From contig NC_079210.1 of NCBI RefSeq assembly GCF_026745355.1, forward strand, positions 21,131,483 to 21,195,482: a DNA stretch of 64,000 nucleotides. The letters run 5' to 3'. A model generated the notes under the pieces. It was not told where the DNA came from. It searched no databases and saw only the letters and a program-made list of their open reading frames with translations. Below, one piece after another: positions 55,441 through 64,000 of this stretch. The position numbers and the translations under genes are program-made. The number at the start of each line of letters is the position of its first letter. Within the stretch, counting starts at the first letter, position 1. The DNA is from Beta vulgaris subsp. vulgaris. Taxonomy: Eukaryota > Streptophyta > Magnoliopsida > Caryophyllales > Amaranthaceae.

Positions 55441-56480
55441 CTAAGCGGGTGGCATGCTACAATAAGTGTGTCCAAGCCACTCCAATGTTGTCATCAACAA
55501 TAGTCAAGAAGTAATCTGCACCTGTTGTACCCTTAGTTTTGTGAGGCTCCCACAATATGTATTAAATCAAATATGCTGTCAGCAATGCTTTTACTTGGCA
55601 TAAATGGCAATCTATGATGTTTGACAAGAGAACAAATATCACAAAATAGTGTTTTAAGTGTTTATAATTGCAAAATCAATGTGTTGCATTTTAGACAATG
55701 ATATGTATCCTAGTCTAACATGGAAAAGTTCCATCTTTACATTCGTTTCTCTTCCTTTCTGAACTTCATTCTCAACAACATGCAAAATCTTTTAATTCCT
55801 TCCTCTTTTTCTACTACGTCTCTCCCAGTGGCTGGGTCATGTAGAGTACACCCATGATCATCAAAAATGAATTTCATTTTGCTTCCCTGCAGCAATTCAC
55901 ACATATAAAACATTAACATCCATATATCCTCCCACAACTTCACATCTCCTACATCTTTCACCACTTTCACTGTTCCATCAGGTAAGCTCAATCTTACCAT
56001 CAGCTTTGATACTCTCATGTTTTAAGAAGTTTCAAACTTCCTATCATGTGGTCACTAGCACCAGAGACCCCAATCCAAATATTTTCATCATTATCAAAGT
56101 TTATAGTAGCATTGAGGATAGTTATTTACCTGCAAAGTTGCTAAAACTTTGCTTTTCTCCCATAGCATTCATCACCTCATGCACAACTGTTGTTATCATT
56201 GTGTTCTCCATCCTTCCTACACTTGTTTCTCCCATTTCCACGGGTCGATCCAAAGGAGAATTCTCCTCATAGTTCCCTTGCTCTCTTCCAACGTTTGTAG
56301 TCTGCTTCTAGCTGGCCCTCTCCTTCTGCAATTCGTCAAACCACTCTGGTGCTCCCTTCAGTTTAAAGCATTCATCTTTTACATGAACTCTCTTCCCACA
56401 ATGATCACATTTCCTCGTTGCTTTCTCCATTGTTCTCTCCTTATAATCTCTCTTGTTGAAATCCTTCAGCATTCCTAAAC
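55440..56480 (-). pseudogene. Decayed Ty1/Copia gag-pol fragment
   Basis: On the minus strand, in order: a zinc knuckle CDHCGKRVHVKDECFKLKGA (about 56340-56400), a protease remnant with SGASDHM in one frame (about 56040-56070), and VRLSLPDGTVKVVKDVGDVK with GSKMKFIFDDHGCTLHDPAT (GAG-pre-integrase region, 55737-56018). The beginning of integrase (SKSIADSIFDLIHI, about 55560-55600) follows. Many frame breaks, no LTRs found: an old truncated copy. Confidence 0.8.
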
Positions 56481-57628
56481 TTTTCTCTTGTTTCTACACA
56501 ACCATTGACTTCCACTCCCATACTCAACTCTCTCCTGACATATTGTAACACCCTCGCTAACCCAAACCCTTCTTTATTCGATAAAGCTCGGGTTTTGGGG
56601 GAGGAAAATAAATCCATGAGGGTTCGACTCGACGGGTGGTGCTACCGCCGCAATTATCTCCTTGGAAATAAATGCAAGGCTAAGTTACAACACACCAACT
56701 CAAATTCATTAATCATTACAACTAAGTAAATTGTTCATTAAGCTTTATTAATTAATTAAATATTTCAGAGTTCCAGCGGAAGCTAATCATATGCTAAGTG
56801 GATGACAACTCTAAGTGATCTCCCTTTTGTTCCCCGATCGATCACCCACCTGCACAAATACATTGAAAAGAGACAAGAGAGACAGACTCCCAAAAATCAG
56901 AAAAACTGAGTAATTCCAACTCCATCCCGTAAAATACTTAAGTTGAAAATACTTTGTAAAATAGTTTTGGAAGTCATACACATATTTATACATTGAATAA
57001 TCACATCATTAATTCAAATAATCCAGTTATTTAAGGAGAGGAAAGAGAACGTCAGTAAGCCGGAGTCAATCCCCTGTAACCACTTACTTCAACATTGTAG
57101 GCCGGGGTCAATCCCCTATAACCACCTACGGATAAACATAATGGCCATAATAACAGAGTCCCTAGTGTGCACATGCCTTCTACTTGGATCACAACAAGAT
57201 AGAAGGAAGACAGTAACAGAATAATTAGCATATATAGTAACCAGAGAACCTGTAGGGGACGCTGGACCACTCATACAGGGCAACCTGTTCATCATTTCCC
57301 TCCGATATTTCACTTTACATGATTAACATTTTTTAATCAAGTCATCACATAAATCACAAATACATTTACGTCATCTTGTTCAATTTACGTCATCTTGTCC
57401 AATCTACGTCATTTTGTTCAATCCAGTGTGAGCATATTCAATCCATCATAATCTCAATCCACTCATAGAGATTTCAATAATTCATTTCATAGACACAACC
57501 ATCTCTTGAGTTCATTTATCACTTTAGATTCATAATCATTCCATCATCACAAGTCTTTATTAATACCAATTTTCATAAAATCTCAATATTAATAACAAGA
57601 ATAATATTTATGATAATCATAATGATAT

Positions 57629-57674
<46 letters not shown>
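57629..57674. repeat. (AAT)n microsatellite
   Basis: About 15 AAT repeats; the poly-Asn frame across it is not a gene. Confidence 0.9.
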
Positions 57675-57676
<2 letters not shown>

Positions 57677-57914
57677 TAATGACACTAACCAATTTTAATA
57701 ACGTTAAAATAAACTCGTTGGCATATCGTACATCGTCCATAGTCATAATTCATAATCAAAACCATAGTCGTTATCCATTTTGTCATTCATATTCATAATC
57801 CGCATTAAGTCGATAATCCATAATTATAGTCCATACTTATAAATTTTTAATGCACAATAATCACGTAATCAATTCGTTTTACGCTAACGGGATATATGTT
57901 TAGATGGACATCGG

Positions 57915-58500
57915 TAGGGATGGCAATGGGGCGGGTCTGGGTCGGGTCCATCTGGACCCAGACCCATTTATTTTTCACAGACCTAGACCCGCCCCAGATC
58001 CGTTGGGTCTAGATTTTTCAGACTCAGACCCGCTGGGTCTAACGGGTCCATGGGTCCTTACTGGGTCTTAAATGGGTCCTTCTTAATTTTAAGTTTTCAT
58101 CACATTTTTGAATATATGTAATTAAAAAAAATCGCCATTATATATATAGGTTCTTGTATCCATGGTTAAAGCATTCTCTAAACAAAATTTTAAGAATCAA
58201 CTCATAAAATATTAAAATGTTACAACTTACAAAGTTACATGTCTTAGTAGAGTTACAACACTAACGAGTTCATAAAATCACAACTCATAAAACTTTAGAG
58301 TTTAGGTAAAAGAATAATTCTAATATGTAAATGGGTCCGTGGGGCGCGTCTGGGTCTAGCATATGTGGACCTGGACCCAGACCCGATCCATGTTCTTCGA
58401 GACCCGGACCCGACCCGGACCCATTGGGTCTAAAATTTCTGGACCCAAACCCTTATAAATGGGTCGGGTCCTAACGGGTCTGTTTTCGGGTCCAAGACCC
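57915..58500. mobile_element. hAT-like element, left part (right end in the gap)
   Basis: It starts TAGGGATGGCAATGGGGCGG, a tip common in plant hAT MITEs and consistent with the YARNG hAT consensus. Dense GGGTC/GACCC words follow at both ends of the visible part (57930-58080 and 58330-58500). The right terminus and target duplication are hidden by the Ns. Confidence 0.6.
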
Positions 58501-59000
58501 NNNNNNNNNNNNNNNNNNNNNNNNNNNNNNNNNNNNNNNNNNNNNNNNNNNNNNNNNNNNNNNNNNNNNNNNNNNNNNNNNNNNNNNNNNNNNNNNNNNN
58601 NNNNNNNNNNNNNNNNNNNNNNNNNNNNNNNNNNNNNNNNNNNNNNNNNNNNNNNNNNNNNNNNNNNNNNNNNNNNNNNNNNNNNNNNNNNNNNNNNNNN
58701 NNNNNNNNNNNNNNNNNNNNNNNNNNNNNNNNNNNNNNNNNNNNNNNNNNNNNNNNNNNNNNNNNNNNNNNNNNNNNNNNNNNNNNNNNNNNNNNNNNNN
58801 NNNNNNNNNNNNNNNNNNNNNNNNNNNNNNNNNNNNNNNNNNNNNNNNNNNNNNNNNNNNNNNNNNNNNNNNNNNNNNNNNNNNNNNNNNNNNNNNNNNN
58901 NNNNNNNNNNNNNNNNNNNNNNNNNNNNNNNNNNNNNNNNNNNNNNNNNNNNNNNNNNNNNNNNNNNNNNNNNNNNNNNNNNNNNNNNNNNNNNNNNNNN
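58501..59000. other. Assembly gap, exactly 500 N
   Basis: The round length suggests a fixed-size scaffold placeholder rather than a measured distance. Open frames drawn through it are meaningless. Confidence 0.98.
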
Positions 59001-59957
59001 TCTAATATATGTTTTATTGTGATCTTTATATAATGTTTCTGTTAAATGTATGCTTTTATGGATTGCGGAATATAAAATCTTTTTATAAACATGATATTTC
59101 ATGACGTTACGTAATTTATGATGATTTGCTAAAGGTTAAAGAATATGATTTCCATGATGATTGTGAAGTATAATGTAAATAAATAAAAAGAAATGGAACA
59201 TGATAAACAAAAGTAAAAGATGGTTCTTGGCAGTACGATGTTATGTTGGTCGTACACGTACGTTTATTCTAAGGCGGAAACGCCATCTTCTGGTTAGGGG
59301 CATTTGTCCCTGGTGGCACCGCACTATGCATGGCTATATGCCACCTTCTGGTTAGGACGATGTCCCTGGTGGTTATTGCCCTATGATTATGATGATGCAA
59401 TGATGATGATGAGATGGGAGACGTCCCTATATGTTATACTCGTCATGTACAAATAAGATAATTATGATGATGATTATGATATGAGGATAATAATGAATTT
59501 ATGTTTACATAAAATGTTTATGAAATGGTTTTATTTTATTCTCTTTCTTCCCTGTTTGCAACTAAAATGAATTGAAATGAATTTACGATGTTAGAGTAGT
59601 ATGTTACTGGGCTTCGGCTCATGACGTTTTGCTATTCTGTTTTAGGTAACGACGGGGATGCCGGAATGGCGTAGCATGAGAAAATTACTACTTAAATTAT
59701 GCAGAACTCTTAGTATTATGTATTCTAAACTTAAAAACATTAGTTTATGAACCTTAACTATGTTTCACCTAGTATTTATGCATTTCTAAGTTAGTTATGA
59801 AGCTTAATATTTATAAAGTTATGTTCTTTAACGAACTTATGTTGCCTTGTATTTTCCAAAAGGAAAGTATGGTAGTAACGACCGACTAAGTTAAGCCTTT
59901 CGCTGCTAAATAGCAGTTAATTAATGAATTAATGATGCTTAGAAGTGGGGTGTTACA

Positions 59958-60358
59958 CAACCATAATTACAAACTCTTAATCCTTAATTCTGTAAACTGA
60001 TTCTACATATCTTAAAATCATAAAACCAACTTATTGAACTAAACTAATAAAACTTAAGCTAACATAAGCCAATAAGAAACTGATTTGGCTACTATTAATG
60101 AAACAATATGAAGGACAAGATAAAATTACAACTAGCAACAAAACTGATTTGGGTTCTTCATAAAAATAAAAAAGACCAAGAGGAACTAAAATTATAGCAC
60201 TGAAGGAAAGTATGACGGAGCAGAAGATAAATAACAATAGCAATAACGCCTAGAGCAATTGACTAGAGCTTCGACAAGCAAAGCAACAATGTCGCCCAAC
60301 AAAGCCACAGGTACAACACCACCACAACATCTATCAATCACGCGAGTGGAAAAATACG
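59958..60358. other. Unassigned sequence left of the stem-loop array
   Basis: AT-rich, no recognised gene or terminus. Short frames here show no family. Confidence 0.35.
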
Positions 60359-60601
60359 CAAGGGCTGCATTTTTTGCGAGCAACCCTTGCTGTAGCAGCC
60401 CTTTAGGGAAAAACAAGGGTTGCGGTTTTCTTCAGGAAGGGCTGCGGTTTATAAATAAATCGCAGCCCTTCAGTACTTGAAGGGCTGCAGTTTAGGAAAA
60501 AAACCCCAGCCCTTCAATTTTAGAAGGGCTGCGGTTTTTTATAAAACTGCAGTCCTTCATTCAAAAGGGTTGCGTTTGTTAATAAAACCGCAACCCTTTT
60601 A
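60359..60601. repeat. Cluster of five stem-loop repeats (AAGGGCTGCGGTTT family)
   Basis: Successive inverted pairs: AAGGGCTGCA...TGTAGCAGCCCTT, GAAGGGCTGCGGTTT...AATCGCAGCCCTTC, GAAGGGCTGCAGTTT...CCCCAGCCCTTC, GAAGGGCTGCGGTTT...AACTGCAGTCCTTC and AAAGGGTTGCG...CGCAACCCTTTT. Arrays like this are typical of the subterminal regions of plant CACTA elements, but no CACTA tip was found. Confidence 0.75.
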
Positions 60602-60639
60602 CAATCATTTTTTTTAAAAAAATAATATCTGCTTTTTAC

Positions 60640-60910
60640 CCCCTGCTGCCAGCCCCAGCACCCCCAACCAATGCCAAACCTGCTGCCAACCCCAGAAACC
60701 CTGTTGCCAGCCACCCCACTCCCCACACCCACAACCCCACCCCTTCCCATCCACCTCCCACCCTTTACCCACCTCCACACCTCTGCCACCCACAGACCAC
60801 CTCCCACACCCGTCTTCCCACCTCCCCAACCCTTGCACACTCACCTCCCCACACTCTGCCCACCTTCTAGCCCAGCCCAGCACCCATCGTGGCAGACCCT
60901 CCCCCCGCTT
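60640..60910 (+). repeat. C-rich low-complexity block
   Basis: CCACCTCCCCA-type words with almost no G on the plus strand. Pro/Thr-rich (+) or Gly/Trp-rich (-) frames are artefacts. Confidence 0.85.
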
Positions 60911-61229
60911 AACACTTCCCTTCCAAAAATAATAACCGAAATGCAATTAAAAAAATAATTTGTAAATAACTTTAAAATATATATTGAAATAATATAAAGC
61001 GTACATAGAATTGATAAAAGTGTATGTATTATTAGGAAAATAAAATCCTCCAAAATGTTCATAACAATCGTCACAATGGTAAGTCGCCAACTTGCCCGAA
61101 CATAATTGAATTCCTCCATGGTGAAGCACTTCAAAATTCTATTCATATAAACCTTGCAAAACAACCAAGGAATAAAACACATAATATAGGAATTCACTCA
61201 TTTACCGTAGTTAAATAGTTCTAAAAGTT

Positions 61230-62172
61230 ACATATACCTTCTCGAACTTTAACCAACAATAAATTGAAGGTTAAAACCTACACAGTAGTTATATTATACC
61301 TTATATAGTCATATTCATAAAAATATTGGAGTTAAATTATTCAAAAATACTTGGACGCGAAAAGGCCAAAATAGGCCTAAATAACATTTACGTTCCCAAA
61401 ATTCGACCAACAACTAATGCAAGTCTAAAAATCTACACAGTAGTTATATTATACATCATATTATCATGTTCAAAAATAATTTTCGGTTAAATGACTCGAG
61501 AAGTACAAATTGGACGCGAATCGGCCAAAATAGGCCTCAAATCACATTTACGTTCCCGAATTCGACCAATAACAAATGCAAGCCTAAAGATCTACACATT
61601 AGTTATATTATACCTCATATTATCATATTCAACAAGAATTTTGGGTTAAACGACTTGAGAAGTACAAATTAGACGCGAATCGGCCAAAATAGGCCTAAAA
61701 TCACATTTATGTTTCCGAAATTTGACAAACAACAAATGCAAGCCTAAAAATCTATACACTAGTTATATTATACCTCATATTATCATATTCAAAAATAATT
61801 TGGGGTCAAATGACTCAAGAAATACAAATTGGACGCAAATCGGCCAAAATAGGCCTAAAATCACATTTATGTTTCCGAAATTCGACCAGCAACAAATGCA
61901 AGCCTAAAAATCTACACATTAAATATATATTATACCTCATATTCTCATGTTCAAAAAACATTTTGGGTTAAATGACTCGAGAAGTACAAATTGGACGCGA
62001 ATCGACCAAAATAAGCCTAAAATCACATTTATGTTCTCGAAATTCGACCAACAAATGCAAGCCTAAAAATCCACATACTAGTTATATTATACCTTATATT
62101 ATCATGATCAAAATTAATTTGGGGTTAAATTACTAGAAATCTAATAATTGTACGCGAAAAGGCCAAAATAGG
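61230..62172 (+). repeat. Tandem repeat, unit about 160 bp, about six copies
   Basis: GGCCAAAATAGGC or a close variant marks each unit at about 61372, 61521, 61680, 61841, 62003 and 62160. Units also share CAACAAATGCAAGCCTAAAA and TTATATTATACCTCATATTA. The first unit is the most diverged. It sits between the C-rich and G-rich blocks. Confidence 0.9.
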
Positions 62173-62179
62173 CAATTGT

Positions 62180-62890
62180 GCAGGGATGAGGGAGGGGTGG
62201 ACAGGGGGTTGGGGTAGGTGAGCAGAGGTGTGTAGGGGTGGGGAGATGGGCAGAGGTTAGGGGGGTGGGGGAGGGGTGGGAGAGTGGTGTGCAGGGGGTT
62301 GGGGAAGGGTGTGCACGGGGTTGGGCAGGGGTGGGGAGGTGGGTGTAGGGCAAAGATTTGGGAGGGGAGGTGGGTGTGGGGTAAGGTGTGGGAGGATGTC
62401 TATGCGGGGAGGTGGGGAGGTGAGGAGGTGGGAAAGGGTGGGCAGGTGTGGGGTGTGCAGAGGGTGTGTGTGGACAGTGGTGTGCATGGGTGGGGAGGTG
62501 TGTGTGGGCAGGCATGGGTGTGGGGAGGTGGAGGTGGGGTGTGCAGGTGGGCAGAGGTGTCACACCCTGCACTCCCACACCCCTGCCGATCCCACACCCG
62601 CCCACCCCACACCCCTAACCACCTCCCCACCTCCCACACCCCTATCCACCTCCTCTCCCCACCACATCCCTCCCACACCTGCCCTCCCCTACACACACCT
62701 CTCCACCCCACACCCCTGCCCACCTCCCCACCTTCCTATCCCACACCCCTACCCACCTCCCTGCATAGACCACCTCCCACACCCCTTCCCACCTCCCCTC
62801 CCCACCACACCCCTCCCACACCCTACACAGACCCCCCACCCTGCTCTCCCTTGTACACACCTCCCCAGCCCCTGCCCACCTCCCCACCTT
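62180..62890. repeat. G-rich block switching to C-rich block
   Basis: 62180-62557 is GGGGAGGTGGG-like on the plus strand; at about 62558 it flips to CCCACCTCCCC-like until 62890. The two halves are roughly inverted, giving an imperfect fold-back and strong G-quadruplex potential. All long frames here are artefacts. Confidence 0.88.
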
Positions 62891-62959
62891 CCTGCACTAT
62901 AAACGATTTTTTTAAAACTTTTTATTCACAAAATAACTTAGACTATTTTTTTCTTTAGT

Positions 62960-64000
62960 TTCTCAGATGGTTTAAGACATAGGTCCTAAGGAACACCTGA
63001 TGAAACACCGAACAACGGAAGATTGGGACATCTGGCCTATAGATGAAAGCTGCTATGGAATATAGAATTATGCAGGAGATACGAGGCTAAGGACTGAACT
63101 GGAGAAAATAAATTTCATGCTTCGATATGTCCCTAACATAGTACCCTACCTTTTCGTACATCGTAGATATGGGAATTAGTGGTCAGAAGAGGAAGATTTC
63201 AATAGGGAAAAACATACTTACTGGAACCAATACCTTTCTACTGTAGGGACTTTCATTATTGTTATTTCACTAGGAATAATACAAGAGGGGGGTGAATTGT
63301 ATTTGTAGAAATAAACGTTACTTTTTACGGAATTATAAAACTTAAACAAAGAAAGAAGCTAAAGCAACACAAGAGATTTTACGAGGAAAAACTTCATGGG
63401 CCCAACAACAAGAAACAACCTCGACCATTAGGGAATTTAAACTCAACTTTCACTTATTAGGCCAAACAACTTTGTTACAACCTAATTTTACCCACGGACC
63501 ACACCTTGAGTTCATAAACTCAAGTTCCTGAACAAATGTTCCCTTAATAGTTGTTCCTCTCAACTTCACTTGAAGTTTTCTCACTTTATCTCGCTTCACT
63601 TAAAGCTTCTCTCTTACAAAACTTCACTCAAAGTCCCCTTACCCCAAAACCAAAATTACAATGATCAATAATTGCTTAGTGGAATAGAGTAAGAAGGTGA
63701 AGAACAAATGGCTTTTATGAGAGAATGAAGGCACTAGCACTTTACTTAGATAAACTCACTAAATCACTTGGTTAGACACATATTGGAACTTAATTAGACA
63801 TTAGTATTTATAGCAATGATATCTTAGAACATGGGATCAGATCATGTGTTAGTGATAAAAACATTTTCCCATGATGTTCCTTGACTAGAGGAACATGTTC
63901 CTCTTTGAAACCCATGATCTCCATAATCTGTGTTAAACGTGAGTAATGGATCTTTTACTGCTTCCTTAAATCTAGCAACTACTTAGGCAGTAAATCAAAA
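62960..64000. other. Unassigned right end of the window
   Basis: Nothing firm. 63270-63800 contains AAGAGGGGGGTGAATTGTA and CT-rich ACTTCACTTGAAGTTTTCTC words that resemble LTR or leader sequence of plant retrotransposons, but no border is visible. Confidence 0.3.

Larger units (their letters stand above)
56544..59957. mobile_element. Long LTR-like unit (TGTAACACCC...GGGTGTTACA) spanning the N gap
   Basis: The left tip TGTAACACCCTCGC and right tip GTGGGGTGTTACA are the inverted borders typical of long plant LTRs, and the interior lacks gag/pol. A short duplication (CAATCCCCTGTAACCAC / CAATCCCCTATAACCAC) lies at 57066-57125, and CCATCTTCTGGTTAGG / CCACCTTCTGGTTAGG repeats lie at 59282-59370. 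The flanking five bases differ (CATAT versus CAACC), so it may be two LTRs or a mis-joined scaffold. Confidence 0.5.

Noticed and set aside
57610..57798. Poly-Asn frame
   Set aside because: Translation of an AAT microsatellite.
58356..59102. Frames of 187 and 248 residues across the N gap
   Set aside because: Most of each is unknown sequence; the remaining residues come from GGGTC repeats of a hAT end.
60520..60958. Pro-rich (+) and Gly/Trp-rich (-) frames
   Set aside because: Same low-complexity cause as above, in the C-rich block.
62141..62958. Several overlapping frames of 76-224 residues rich in Gly/Val/Trp or Pro/Thr
   Set aside because: They are open on both strands in many frames because the G-rich/C-rich blocks lack stop codons; no domain is present.

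Overview
This is a plant nuclear window, AT-rich and almost entirely mobile DNA. It contains plant-type Ty3/Gypsy and Ty1/Copia retrotransposons, hAT, Mutator-like (MULE), PIF/Harbinger, Stowaway and Helitron elements, FAR1-type and Ulp1-type genes with GT-AG introns, and one run of exactly 500 Ns (58501-59000). It looks like a eudicot; a Caryophyllales relative is only a guess. I saw no tRNA, rRNA or CRISPR array.

Layout. 1-4132: part of a minus-strand Tat-like Gypsy element (pol, protease, gag, PBS, LTR). 4141-8453: a hAT-like element with an 8-bp target duplication, itself hit by a 3.2-kb solo LTR (4932-8178, 5-bp duplication). 8851-11237: TA microsatellites carrying two small TIR elements, two probable Helitrons end to end, and a third TIR element with telomere-like repeats. 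11268-33766: a giant MULE-like composite (about 14.5 kb once the inserted Copia element is removed). 33830-38003: Stowaway, another inverted-repeat element, and a PIF/Harbinger element (TSD TAA) containing a MULE with a 9-bp duplication. 38004-42490: the least repetitive part, with one small membrane-protein ORF and a Harbinger MITE. 42494-43025: two Stowaway-like MITEs back to back. 43053-54913: a Tat-lineage Gypsy element with both LTRs, two RNase H domains and a long antisense gene. 55440-56480: decayed Copia. 56544-59957: a long LTR-like unit spanning the N gap, with a hAT end inside. 60250-62890: stem-loop repeats, 160-bp tandem repeats and G-rich/C-rich blocks, possibly the inside of a CACTA-like element. 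62960-64000: unrecognised repeat-like sequence.

The most interesting object is the 11.3-33.8 kb composite. Its degenerate TIRs lie inside (TA)n tracts. It has a FAR1/MULE-type transposase gene on the plus strand (13903-16554) and a Ulp1-type SUMO-protease-like gene on the minus strand (30957-18372). It also carries a captured exon of an HVA22/DP1 gene (32282-32404) and dozens of copies of a short motif, ATTAGAGTTATA, in introns and noncoding parts. A 232-bp element at 9387-9618 has the same TIR style and the same motif and also sits in TA repeats, so it looks like a non-autonomous derivative. Together they suggest a microsatellite-targeting transposon family whose autonomous member carries a protease. 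Both genes now have frame breaks, and a 7,979-bp Copia element with a perfect GTATT duplication has landed in an intron of the protease gene.
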